A stretch of 64,000 nt of DNA from Pomphorhynchus laevis (Eukaryota > Acanthocephala > Palaeacanthocephala > Echinorhynchida > Pomphorhynchidae). Below, one piece after another: positions 29,452 to 39,154 of the stretch; positions within the stretch are counted from its first letter, which is position 1; each line of letters begins with the position of its first letter. The position numbers and the translations under genes are program-made. Location: the NCBI GenBank assembly GCA_012934845.2, contig WNNJ02002276.1:1-64000 (forward strand), in the 5' to 3' direction. The notes beneath the pieces were generated by a model. It was given only the letters and a program-made list of their open reading frames with translations, was not told the DNA's origin and made no database searches.

Positions 29452-30239
29452 AGTTCATCTTTTTTATCTCGATGATTGAATAAGTACAGCCTGTGTAGCG
29501 TCGATACACAGTAGGAAACGAATCAATGTAGACACGGATATTACTTTATTTAATTTCAGCCGCAAATGTGATGTGAGTTAGTCTAAATTTCCATTTGATT
29601 GTGTCATTATTGTCGGCTTCTTTACACATATGACAGTGAATAAGATTACCATATGCAATCATTATAGTATATGCACCCATTCTCGGTTTTAGAAAGGCCA
29701 AAACGGCTTTTGTTCAACCGTTCTTGATCATCAATTGTTTATCATTTTTTCGGTACTGTAACAAAATCAGGTTATAGTTGTACTTGAGTACAAATCAATG
29801 ATAGCAAATCAAAAACTGAATGACGAATACACAAAAATTCTTGTCCGACCACCTAATGAGGACAGAAAAGTATTTGAATTGATGTTGCTGTATATTTACA
29901 TCCGCATTTTTGTCTGGACTTATAATTGTTCTGTTCGCCATCCAATTTTATTAGATCATTCGCGAAGAGGCCATGATTTTCCAAAACCAGTGAGACCATA
30001 AATTGAAATTTGACGATTCCTTCTGAATTAGATATAGCTAATCCTCCATGTTTTGTTGGACGCTCATGTATTTCTCTAACTACTTTAGTCAATTCACTTT
30101 TACTACTAACGACGCATAGCAAATCTGCGAAAATAGTATGTTCTAGTGTATGTATCAATGACCAAAGGTGCAGAAGCATTGAATCGTATCCAAAACCACA
30201 CAAGAATATTCCAAAAAAACACTGATACTTCAATGAATT
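29452..30239. other. Unassigned stretch with one minus-strand frame
   Basis: No mobile element is recognised. Complement(29853-30233) is open for 126 codons and includes LTKVVREIHERPTKHGGLAI and VSLVLENHGLFANDLIKLDG, which look more protein-like than random AT-rich frames. A plus-strand frame (29798-30001) overlaps it. The minus frame could be a host exon or remnant. I do not recognise it. Confidence 0.3.
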
Positions 30240-32067
30240 CAGATGGAAAGAAGGTATTTTCTAACTTTTAATCGACATTACAAGACTTTCAGGTAAGTGA
30301 TGTTTTAGTTAACATATATTCTGACTCAGGGGATCTCCCCCGTTACGAAAACAAAACAATTTGGCGATTATTATGGCCACCAAGCCCACTGAAAGGCATT
30401 TGTTATTCAATGTTTTTCTACGAAAGTTTGTACAAGACTACCCAAACAGGGTAGTCTTCAATAATATCAAGATAATATCAAATTCATTAAGAATTTCGTT
30501 CGCTACCCACGATCTGATGGTAGCTTATAAATCTTACTTCGATAAACATCTGTCCCAATTGGGAACATTAGAGCTAAAGCCTATCCAGGCTACATTAAAA
30601 GTCACTAATTTTCCTCAGTTTTTGGATGCTAAAGACACTGAGATTCTCAAAAAACAATATAAACTCGGCTCAATTCGGACTTTAAATTCCAAATCCGGGG
30701 ACGCTCTCCCAGTGGCGTTCGTCACCTGCGATGTTGATAACGCACACACCTTGTGCACAAATTCAGTTAATCCCTTTATAGGATATAATTTAAAGTTCTC
30801 AATCATAGAAACAAACAACTTGACGTTTCCTCATTGTAATCATTGTCATAGGTGGGGGCATTGGGCCTCCACTTGTAAAGAATTAAAAATATGCGGCGTC
30901 TGCACGAACGCTCTATGCCCCTCCTTGTCGAGTGGTGACAGATGCGATGCCAATCCGGTCTGTTGTAACTGTGGCGGAGATCACCCGGCGTGGTCCCACC
31001 GTTGCCCATCCTTTAAAGAATATCGAAACAAGTATATGCCAGTTGCTTCTTCCCCTAACAAAAGCTATGCCAAAGTCACGACCGATAGTTCCTCCGATTC
31101 AGATTCCAACAAAGATTTACTATACTTATTGGCGAACACCAAAAAGACGATTTTAGCACAAATCCAGCAAATGCTGGCCCCCCTTTTAGAGGGCCTTCCT
31201 TTCGGCGGCGCCAGTACCGTCCGAAGTTGCTATTCCTAAATCAAAGAAAAGGGGCGCGTCCGCCCGGACCGTCCCCCCAATAAAAATTGGAAAGCTCCTG
31301 AATTTGGCCTTGGGAAATGAAGATATTGCTCTAGGGGTTGCGACCCTGGATGGAGCTAGTGGTGGGAACGGCAACCTTCCCGCACCTAGCTCTGTCTAGG
31401 ATAGCTTCCCCCGTCCATCTTATCTAACACAATGGTGAGTAAACCCGAGCCTTTTTCACTGAATATCATTCAGTGGAATTCGGGAGGTGCTTCTGCCCTT
31501 AGACTTCTATCTGGTAGAGACGCAGATGTTATAGTCCTTCAGGAGACGCGGTCTATCCGTCTCCCACAGGACCTTACTCGATTTATCCCAAAGCATATAT
31601 GTTCCCACTATACTCCGTATATAACCCCACCTCACTCCTCTTCGTCTCAAGGACTCTTGACCTTAGTTAAATCCTCATTAAGATCCTCCCTCATATTAAA
31701 CTTTACTTGTCCAGCCATGTCTTGTTTAGTAGTTTCACTTAGTAAAAACGGTAAACGCCTCAGTCTAGCCAATGTCTACATCCGTCCAGGGGAAATTCAC
31801 AAGAACCGTGAACTCCTGGATAGTATTATTGACAGCGGTTATGACATGATACTTGGGGATTTTAACGACAGAACTGGTCGTTGGATCAATGCAGCACTTC
31901 GCAGAGCTAGGAATGGTTATCTTATTCACAAACCACCATCCCCTACCTTTCATTGCACATCAACAAATTCAATCCTCGACATTTTACTGCTTCACTCGAG
32001 GTGGCTGTTAAAACCCCTCTGCACGGAGCAGTCGCGCCAGCAATTGTCCACCTCTCATGACCTCATT
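30240..32067 (+). mobile_element. APE-type LINE copy C, 3'-truncated
   Basis: Same family as copies A and B: ORF1, a 33-bp gap, then the endonuclease part of ORF2. It ends at about 32067, just after the APE domain (STSHDLIR), where sequence changes to a short direct repeat GTCAATGTTTTATCA (two copies within 32071-32108) and then a Merlin transposon. Loss of the 3' half is unusual for a LINE, which normally loses 5' sequence, so a later deletion or rearrangement is likely. Confidence 0.82.
30361..31398 (+). pseudogene. LINE copy C ORF1, zinc-knuckle protein, two frames
   Basis: The first frame (30361-31239, 292 codons, first codon TTG) holds the RRM-like region (VTNFPQFLDAKDTEILKKQY) and three knuckles: CNHCHRWGHWASTC, the CGVCTNALC block, and CCNCGGDHPAWSHRC. 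A frameshift near 31200 separates it from the conserved basic tail (KKRGASARTVPPIKIGKLL, then NEDIALGVATLDGASGGNG), which ends at the TAG at 31396-31398. The N terminus is also disrupted near 30280-30340. Confidence 0.82.
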
Positions 32068-32148
32068 CGTGTCAATGTTTTATCACTTCAAGTCAATGTT
32101 TTATCAGATACCACTTTGCCCTTCCGATTGGATAAAAACAGCTTTTGA
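31432..32148 (+). CDS. LINE copy C ORF2, intact APE endonuclease domain
   Basis: The open frame starts MVSKPEPFSLNIIQWNSGGA. About 212 codons are element sequence, and the last 26 or so are read into unrelated DNA after 32067. Endonuclease motifs in order: IQWNSGG (Asn), VLQETRSIR (Glu), ANVYIRPGE (Tyr), MILGDFNDRTGRW (Asp/Asn), CTSTNSILDILLL (Ser/Asp), and STSHDLIR (His). This is the only copy in the window whose whole APE domain is in one frame. In the family it nicks target DNA for target-primed reverse transcription. The RT is absent. Confidence 0.85.
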   Translation: MVSKPEPFSLNIIQWNSGGASALRLLSGRDADVIVLQETRSIRLPQDLTRFIPKHICSHYTPYITPPHSSSSQGLLTLVKSSLRSSLILNFTCPAMSCLVVSLSKNGKRLSLANVYIRPGEIHKNRELLDSIIDSGYDMILGDFNDRTGRWINAALRRARNGYLIHKPPSPTFHCTSTNSILDILLLHSRWLLKPLCTEQSRQQLSTSHDLIRVNVLSLQVNVLSDTTLPFRLDKNSF

Positions 32149-32168
32149 ATACAATGATTGGATCTTTT

Positions 32169-32254
32169 CAGTTTGTGGCACTTTGTCCAAATTACGCAAA
32201 AAGTCTGGTTGTTGTACATCTTCATGTGCTCTTTCGAGTGGCGTATAATTTTTT
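32169..32254 (+). repeat. Merlin left terminal inverted repeat
   Basis: Complementary to 34068-34152, including ATTACGCAAAAAGTCTG and TACATCTTCATGTGCTC blocks. Confidence 0.88.
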
Positions 32255-32420
32255 ACGTCTACTATGGATTATATTTTAAATATGTAGTTATTTGTATATT
32301 GATTTAAAAAGTTATTCCAAATTAATTGCAAATAGTTTCTATTTTTTCAATTTTGATCGATCAATCGATTGTTTTTGTAAAAATTTGATGCTATTATTGG
32401 AATAACTGTATAATTTTAGA

Positions 32421-33366
32421 TGTCTAATAATATTAATTTAGAATGGATATTGCGAAACATTTCTACAGAATTAGATGCTGTCAAGTTTTTACAGAATTAT
32501 CGACTAATTCCAAGTGTTATGAAATGGTTATATTTGGTTCGAAATAATTATATATTTATCTTCTTTTGTAGAAATAAGATGCTGTCGTAAGCATCTAATG
32601 ACATTAAGTGTCATATGTAATAAAGTATATTGGAGATGCCAAAAATCGAAATGCTCCGTTTCAACTACAGTTCGAAGTGGGACTTGGTTTGAAGGAGCAC
32701 GATTACCGCTTCGTAAAACAATTATGTTTATGTACTGTTGGTCTAAACAATTAACCAGCATTAAATTTTGCGAAGAAGAATTGGCGATTGATCACAGCAC
32801 GACCGTTGACTACAATAATTACATGCGCGAGGCTTGTGCTGATGAAATATTAAAAAATCCATGTAAGATAGGGGGCGAAAATATAATAGTTGAGATCGAT
32901 GAAACAGTTTTCGCCCGTCGGAAATATAATAGGGGGCGCATGCTTCCACAACAATGGGTTTTCGGTGGCGTGTGTAGAGAAACATCTAAAGTGTTTCTTT
33001 TTGCTGTTGATCATAGAAATGCTAAAACTCTTAACGAGTGCATAAAACAGTGCATACTACCTGGATCGATCATTCATTCAGATCTATGGAAAGGATATTG
33101 TGGTGTGCAAACCCTAGAAGGATACAGATTTGAACACCGAACTGTAAATCATTCAGTTGACTTTGTTAGCTCAGAAGGAATTCATACTCAACAAATTGAG
33201 TCAACATGGAACCAGCCTTAAATCAGGCAATAGAAAGCGATGGGGTACACATCGCTCAATGATTGACTCATATTTGGTCGAATTCATTTGGCACAGACGT
33301 CATCGAAATAACAATAAATTAGAGTCCATATTCGAGTGTCTAAGGAATTTTAAGCTATGCCAATAA
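32421..33366 (+). pseudogene. Merlin transposase (DDE_Tnp_IS1595/ISXO2-like domain)
   Basis: An N-terminal piece at 32421 (MSNNINLEWILRNISTELDA, then LQNYRLIPSVMKW) is followed by a break or small intron, and then a 207-codon frame (32598-33221). That frame has YWRCQKSKCS (zinc-ribbon end), TWFEGARLPLRKTIMFMYCW, and the first catalytic block IIVEIDETVFARRKYNRGRM with QQWVFGGVCRET. It also has LPGSIIHSDLWKGYCG (second catalytic block) and NHSVDF. A frameshift near 33200 moves the last part (THRSMIDSYLVEFIWHRRH) to another frame (33157-33366). It catalyses cut-and-paste of the element; this copy is probably dead. Confidence 0.82.
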
Positions 33367-34067
33367 TTTTATTTATTCGGTAAATATTTGCAACCGTTGT
33401 GCCTTTTAAAAAATTATAAGTAAAACGGTTTTGAATCTCTTAGTTCTATTAAATGCAACCGCGTAGTTTAATCACATATTTACCCCCCCCATTCATCCCC
33501 TTCGCTTGATGTCACTGACCATCAACAATTTGGGACCTCATTCACTATTTCAGTAAATAAGACCTCAACTGTTGAGATCCACCGACATCAAGCAGAGAGG
33601 AGGAAATTGAATATAAAAGGAATAATGAAGATAAGTTTCAACAAAATGGATTTAATGTCTTATTGGGGATCGATTGTTTGACCTAAATTAAAATAAACTT
33701 AAATATGCATATTTTGAAAAGACATTTTAAATAACTCTTTTTTGAATGATTCAAATATTTTAATATTTTCAACTTAAGTCAATATAACTGTGATGTTTAC
33801 GATAACGCAATAAAAATTATATGTTATAATTGCAAAATTTTAAGATATTTCAAATTCAAATTACTTTTTGAACAAAAAAGTAAAAAAATTGTGTTTTTTT
33901 CGTGAGAGCATAGAAAAAATCTCAAATCATTGTATATTGATAAGATATATGAAAAATACTTAAATATAATTTTTTAAGTTTCTAACTTTGAAATTAAAAT
34001 TAAATTTTAAATTATTATGAAAAAATTTAAATATTAATTTTTTTAGCCACAAACGCATTTCTCTCAA

Positions 34068-34152
34068 AAAATTTATACGCCATTCGAATGAGCACATGAA
34101 GATGTACAATAAACAGACTTTTTGCGTAATTTGGACAAAGTGCCTTAAACTG
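34068..34152 (-). repeat. Merlin right terminal inverted repeat
   Basis: Inverse of the left end. The best-matching part is 34073-34144, from the TTATACGCCATTCGA side to GGACAAAGTGCC. Confidence 0.88.
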
Positions 34153-34389
34153 TCAATTTTTTATTATTTGTACTGTATAATCATTTGAGCTAATTAATTA
34201 AGTTGACTCGTGATCCAATTTCATTATTTGACCTTATTATTAATTACTTATTATGCCGGCAACGTTGACGAATCACATTACAAAGATAATCTATAAATAA
34301 GGATACAAATCAAACTATGATATCAACTGTGGTAATCAAAAATAATATAAGATAAACATGCCATGAAATCCTCAAACGAATATTCAAAA

Positions 34390-35270
34390 AATTAATCGAA
34401 TAGTACAGGAATTCCCATCAGAATTGATATGTACACCGGATAACTACCTTTATTGTCAATTGTGCTGCACCAGTGTTCGCTTCGACAAGAGATATTTTGT
34501 CGATAGTCACAGAAACACCTTGAAGCACCATCATCATTTGACGACGGCTATCTCTGGATCAAAACAAACGTTTATAAAACTGGAGCGAACGGATTTGGCA
34601 AAGTAAATTGTACACAGCTTTCTGTCTGCGAATATGCCGTTACACAAATTAAATCCACACTTGCGAATACTTTTTCAAGATTTAGGAGTTCAGCTACCAT
34701 GCGAGGATACCTGTCGAAATTTAGCCGCTCTCAAAGCTGAAGAAAATTTTAATTTAATAAAGAGCTTGTTGCAGCAGAAGCAAGTTTTTATGATTGTGAA
34801 TGAAACTACAATCCTTATGAAACATTTTGTAAATATTATGATGGGCAGCATAGAATCTCCGACTAAATCTTATCTAGTAAGATGTGCGGTGATAGAAGGC
34901 AATGTCAACTCACAGGTAATTGTTCAAACGGTCGACGACCTGATTAGAAAGATGGATATGAGAAGAGATCAATTCCATCTTTTTCTTTCGGACGCAGCTA
35001 GTTACATGGTATCTGCCGGAAGGACTTTGACGGATCTCTATCCACAGCTTTTTCACATTATTTGCTTTTGCCACATGCTACAAAATTGTGCTCTACGTAT
35101 TAGGGCACATTTCCAAAATGTAGATAACTTGATTGGATGCGTAAAAAATTTAACGGTCAAATCGATGGAACGCCCTTCACTGTTTGCGGACATAGGATCT
35201 CTATCGGATACAGTATTTACTCGGTGGGGGAGTTGGCTTAATTCTACTTTCTATTATACCAAAAACCTAC
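34390..35270 (+). pseudogene. hAT-type transposase remnant (BED-finger/DUF659-like family)
   Basis: The 34424-34606 frame has a zinc-finger-like LYCQLCCTSVRFDKRYFVDS ending H..T..H (BED-type). After a stop, the 34634-35539 frame continues with PHLRILFQDLGVQLPCEDTC, then MIVNETTILMKHFVNIMMGS, FLSDAASYMVSAGRTL (catalytic-type DAA), FHIICFCHMLQNCALRIRAH, and TRWGSWLNSTFYYTKN. This order matches hAT-like transposases common in arthropods. The C-terminal dimerisation region is missing. Terminal inverted repeats were not found. Confidence 0.7.
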
Positions 35271-35284
35271 TTCCTTCTGCTTCA

Positions 35285-36170
35285 GATGGTGATTGGGCCC
35301 ACACTAGACTAGATTTGAAAACCCTACTATCTGCTCTAACTAATGTGAACAAGAAATTCCTACCTAACGCCTTGGATACCATAAATTCAGTTCTGAAGTT
35401 ATTACCTATCAAATCATATAATAGTTTGTTCGTCGGGTTAGTTTTAGGAGCTGTCTCTTTTAAACCTGTCAAGAATTTAGTTTCAGACATGTTACGTCGA
35501 TCTCTTTTGCTGCTTAAACACGCCTACGGTCTTCACTAAATTAAAAGTTTTAGTGATGCAGTACGTAGGACTCATGCTTTACCTGACCGGTCTTTATTAA
35601 GCGGTGCTACAATATGTAAATTGGTATATTGTACTCGCACTAAGTAGGCAATTGAGTGCGAGTGATTAGGATAAAGAAAGATTAGAACATACTACCTTTT
35701 TAATGTCATGATAAGGTGCTCACGTATCCTTATGAAGCCTTACTACTTCGTGAAATACACTGTTCCGAGTGCATTTCTCCTCCTCTAGATTGGACCCGAT
35801 ATGTTATCGAGACAAATACATGTTTCCTTAGGTAGCACTGGCGGTATCAAAACGTTTATAGGCGGTGAAGGTATTTCAGCTGGTAAAAGGGTATTCTTTG
35901 AGAATATACCTACCGACACTGTGATCGGTTGGCTGAATGTGAAACCAGTATTAGCAGCTAGCGCTAGCGAGAAATTTGAGTTAGGGAAGTCAAGAGCCAT
36001 ATATGGTACCCAACCAATAGACTTCCTAATAATGTCATATGTCATTATCCCCTTAGAGAAAAATCTAAAACATCTATTTGGGGTACAGCATGTTAATACG
36101 ATGCCGATTCATCTTAGCGCGTATTTAAACGTCTTAACACACTTAAAAATAATACTCCATATAGCTTAAT
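35285..36170 (+). other. Endogenous viral fossil, toti-like RNA virus RdRp segment
   Basis: The 122-codon frame at 35801-36169 has ASEKFELGKSRAIYGTQPID, which closely resembles the K.E.GK.RAIYG motif of totivirus-type RNA-dependent RNA polymerases, followed by a SYVIIPLEKNL segment as expected. Preceding sequence from about 35285, partly in the same frame as the hAT remnant, also looks RdRp-like. It is a partial, broken copy of an RNA virus gene. The left boundary is uncertain. Age cannot be judged from one copy. Confidence 0.5.
35633..35663. repeat. Short inverted repeat
   Basis: ACTCGCACT (35633-35641) and AGTGCGAGT (35655-35663) with a 13-nt loop, lying inside the viral fossil region. Confidence 0.7.
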
Positions 36171-37180
36171 GATATATTATGCTAATTTTAACATACAACA
36201 TAGCTTGCAAATGCAGGCTTACATTTTTGAAATGATAGCCCATAATTAGTCAATGGGCTATCATCATCATTTAGTCAATGATGAGCTGAATCTTTGTATT
36301 AGAATAATTTCTGAATACTTAGCCATTTGTTGGCGATAGCCGTCTAATACTCTAGCTGTATTAATAACTAGTCACCACCAATCACGAAGTCCGCTGCGCG
36401 TTGTGACACTTATGATGCATGTCATATTGATAGTTGCGTGTAGAGATCCAGATGCTGCTACCCTCCGAATACGGATGCACCATGTTGAGCTTAGAAATGT
36501 CAAATGTCAGTTCATATTGGTTAGATATGTTGACTAGTCTTCCTGCCGTTCTTACAATGAATTGGCAGTAATTTGACAATAATTTCGAATTATTTTGTAA
36601 TAATATTTAGTTTTAATTATATTCGAATTATATACAGTACAAAGACTGAAGCGCTTAAAAAGCGCAGTGAGTACAAAATTATAATCTAATAAGGAGCAAC
36701 CGCTATTTTGCCAGATTTTTTGTAACTGAATCGATATTTCATTGATGACAAAAACTGTCTCTGCGTATTGGAAATAACAGAATAGAATTAAGCGAATGTA
36801 GCTAAATATATTGACGTTGTAAACACGAAAGAATCTGAAATTTTTTGTACACATAAAAGCATCTAATATTTGCTTTGTATATGGTTTTTTTATATATCAA
36901 TTATACAAGAGTTATAAAGCTGTAATTAAAGCTGTAGTCAAAATTAAATTTCACAAGTGCATTCAATTCAGTTGTTCAGTTTCGAAAATTAGTGTATTTT
37001 TTGTAAATAGTATCCACCGCCTCTAGAAACTTATTTCAAATTTTTAGAAATAAATCGAGATGCTTATCAAACGTTATAAAAACATGATTGGTTACACTGA
37101 AAGTCATCTTGTAATTATATTAATAAAGGATAAATAGAAGAAGTGTGGAAAGAGATAAAGCAATGAGGACCTATTTTTGT
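36171..37180. other. AT-rich stretch without a recognised gene
   Basis: A hairpin TGATAGCCCAT/ATGGGCTATCA lies at 36233-36243 with 36253-36263. The frame complement(36552-36854), 100 codons, has the composition of AT-rich noise and no recognised motif. Nothing else can be supported. Confidence 0.5.
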
Positions 37181-37189
37181 GTGCAAAAT

Positions 37190-37268
37190 TAATTGAAAAA
37201 ATGCATATTTTTGGGTCGAGAAATAGAGGACGAAACTTGATAATTTGGCAGTTTCCCCTGATGACCTA
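37190..37268 (+). other. PLE-type structured 3' end, second copy
   Basis: GGGTC (37213-37217), GAGAAA (37218-37223), GAC then GAAAC (37232-37236), TTTCCC (37252-37257) and CTGATGACC (37258-37266). The same blocks in the same order occur at 44580-44634 at the end of the PLE without GIY-YIG. No coding remnant of that element is visible upstream here. Confidence 0.5.
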
Positions 37269-37279
37269 TATTCATTTTT

Positions 37280-38180
37280 TTAATTCTGAACAAACAAATT
37301 TAAAATTACAAGACTATTACTAACTACATATTGTTTGCTCTTCATCTTCTTATCCATTATGATGGGCTCGCGAAACTCGGAGGTTTCGTTACCGTCCGAG
37401 TCCACGCGTTGATTGTACTGCAACTCAGTTACTGTCGGGTTTTGTCCTAAAGACCGCGTCACGTTTAGTTCCGGACTGATCAGTCTATTGAGGTCTCCAT
37501 TGATCACATTAAAGTGCGATCCGGCTGCATTGTATCTGTTTATGGGGTCTCTAGATTCGTGAAGATCGTTATCGCATTCGGATAAGTTTGACGAAGTAGG
37601 AGAAGCGCGATCGTCGCCGAAAATCTCGTCATCCCTCTTAATTCGTGTTGCTTCTTCTGTATGAGCGAGAGTATTGCCTGTTGGATAGTCGAATGCCGGA
37701 TCACATATCCCGAAGTTGCCGATCGCAGAGTGCGTATTGTCCAATGAGATGGAAGGGTTACACAATAATTGCGTGTAATTTTTTCCGTTATTGAAATCCG
37801 TATTCATTGTCCAGGTAGATGTGTCGTCTTCTTTTCCAGAATCACCAAGCGATGTCCTTAATTGATTGTTGCCCACAAAATTGTAACGTTCACCAGCCTC
37901 GCTGTTTGAAATTTTTCGGTCATGATACGAATCCATATTCCGAAGATTGCCTTCTTCATCGTGTCCATCGTGATTTTCTTTCATCAGCAGGCAACGCTCG
38001 TCGGTCTCAGAAACGTTAAGTTTAATTTGAGGTCTCATTCCCAGATCCACTGCACGTTGAACGGTTTTGACTGAACTGGTCGTCAGTAGAATTTGAGGGC
38101 TATTCGGGTCTCGCACCTCGCGCTCACAGAACGTGTTCGAGTTGTCCGTTAATAAAGCAACTGGGTTTAGTAAAAAGTCT
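37280..38180 (-). CDS. Orphan reading frame, possibly a host exon
   Basis: The minus-strand frame is open from about 38180 to a stop at 37280. The longest version with an alternative start (38116, GTG) is 278 codons; no ATG start is visible near the 5' side, and an AG acceptor-like site precedes it at about 38180. The product is acidic and hydrophilic, rich in N, D and S (EVRDPNSPQILLTTSSVKTV; DDEIFGDDRASPTSSNLSEC), with no transmembrane segment. It resembles a disordered C-terminal region. Third-codon composition is less AT-rich than the flanks. It could be a terminal exon or part of an unknown element; an RLE-type retroelement abuts its 5' side. Confidence 0.4.
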
Positions 38181-38182
38181 GT

Positions 38183-39151
38183 TCAATCACGTTGATTATT
38201 ACAACCTTCCAGATGTGTGTCATCGCAAAAATGGTCTGTATGAGCCGTTCCGGTCTGGACCTCGATCATATCATATATGCCTTGGCTGAAAGTTCGAATC
38301 CTAGGTTCGGACGCTGACCTAGGTAGGCTTGTGAAGTGCTGTATATTGTCTAGTGAAGCTCCGGCGTTGCCACGCATTAAGGCGATGGACGATCGTTGGA
38401 ATAATCGAGCAGCTACGATGTTATATCTAACACCACTTGTTCTGCTCATGCGGCCAGCAATACGCCGGATGACGTTAAGGCCGGCATCATTCCACCCCCC
38501 AAAACACTCGATTACTGCCGGTGTGAACTTGTATTCGGCTGCTTCCATTCTTGACCGGTATTTACGATCTTTCACATTGTTGGCATAAACCGTCGCTGCT
38601 GCCCCTCTACTTGCGCTCGCGATATCTACGTATGCAACTTGTTGTGGGTGCGTGACTGCGAAGTCAATCGCTTCAGGAGGATCTCCGTATATTAGAATAT
38701 CGGCCGGGCGCTCTTTTACATCAGTCAATAACCCCCGGACCTCCAGGCCAACGTGCATACGTGCAAACTGGGCCGCTTCATAGATGACGTCTCTTATGCC
38801 ATCGTGCCTCAACCCGCGATGACCACCATATTGGCAGGTAAGGGCGTGAAAACCCAGAAGGTCGGTATCGGAATAGCATCGCCCACACTTATGGTTAGGA
38901 GGGAAAATCGCTAAACCTAACCACATGCGGCAGAGAACACATAATTGTGGTGGGGTTAGATCTAGAGCTTGGCTAATGCTAGGCGTAACCTGAAGCCATG
39001 ACGCAGCTTTCGAACAGGCTGTCGCACGTAATCTGGCCTTATCCAGATTGTTGGATTCCTCAAGCAGGCGATCGAAGCGCATACGGTCAATGTGGAAGGA
39101 CGTTGTGGAACCGTCGGAGCAAATATGTTGGAGGTTATCTTTCCCAGTCAA
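38183..39151 (-). CDS. RLE-type element C-terminal domain (Cys/His and nuclease-like)
   Basis: A 322-codon frame directly after the RT stop (4 bp). It contains ARLRATACSKAASWLQVTPS, then LCRMWLGLAIFP, the zinc-like CGRCYSDTDLLGFHALTCQYGG, RHDGIRDVIYEAAQF, and a nuclease-like stretch ERPADILIYGDPPEAIDFAV with downstream K and E residues (KYRSRMEAAEYKF then ECFGG). The layout is like the restriction-like endonuclease at the C terminus of RLE LINEs. In the family it would cut target DNA. Which residues are catalytic is inferred. Confidence 0.65.
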   Translation of the reverse strand: MTGKDNLQHICSDGSTTSFHIDRMRFDRLLEESNNLDKARLRATACSKAASWLQVTPSISQALDLTPPQLCVLCRMWLGLAIFPPNHKCGRCYSDTDLLGFHALTCQYGGHRGLRHDGIRDVIYEAAQFARMHVGLEVRGLLTDVKERPADILIYGDPPEAIDFAVTHPQQVAYVDIASASRGAAATVYANNVKDRKYRSRMEAAEYKFTPAVIECFGGWNDAGLNVIRRIAGRMSRTSGVRYNIVAARLFQRSSIALMRGNAGASLDNIQHFTSLPRSASEPRIRTFSQGIYDMIEVQTGTAHTDHFCDDTHLEGCNNQRD

Positions 39152-39154
39152 TAC

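Larger units (their letters stand above)
32169..34152 (+). mobile_element. Merlin-type DNA transposon (IS1016/ISXO2-like) with long TIRs
   Basis: The left end CAGTTTGTGGCACTTTGTCC (32169 on) and the inverse of the right end (CAGTTTAAGGCACTTTGTCC, ending at 34152) match for roughly 85 bp with about 7 differences. The interior holds an ISXO2-like transposase (32421-33366) and about 700 bp of AT-rich DNA without a gene. That part contains a 10-bp inverted repeat GCTTGATGTC/GACATCAAGC (33504-33513 with 33594-33603) and a poly-C tract near 33483. I could not identify a clear target-site duplication. Confidence 0.85.

Noticed and set aside
36382-36854. Two minus-strand frames of 65 and 100 codons
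   Set aside because: Low-complexity AT-rich composition, no motif, no start context or neighbours to support a gene.
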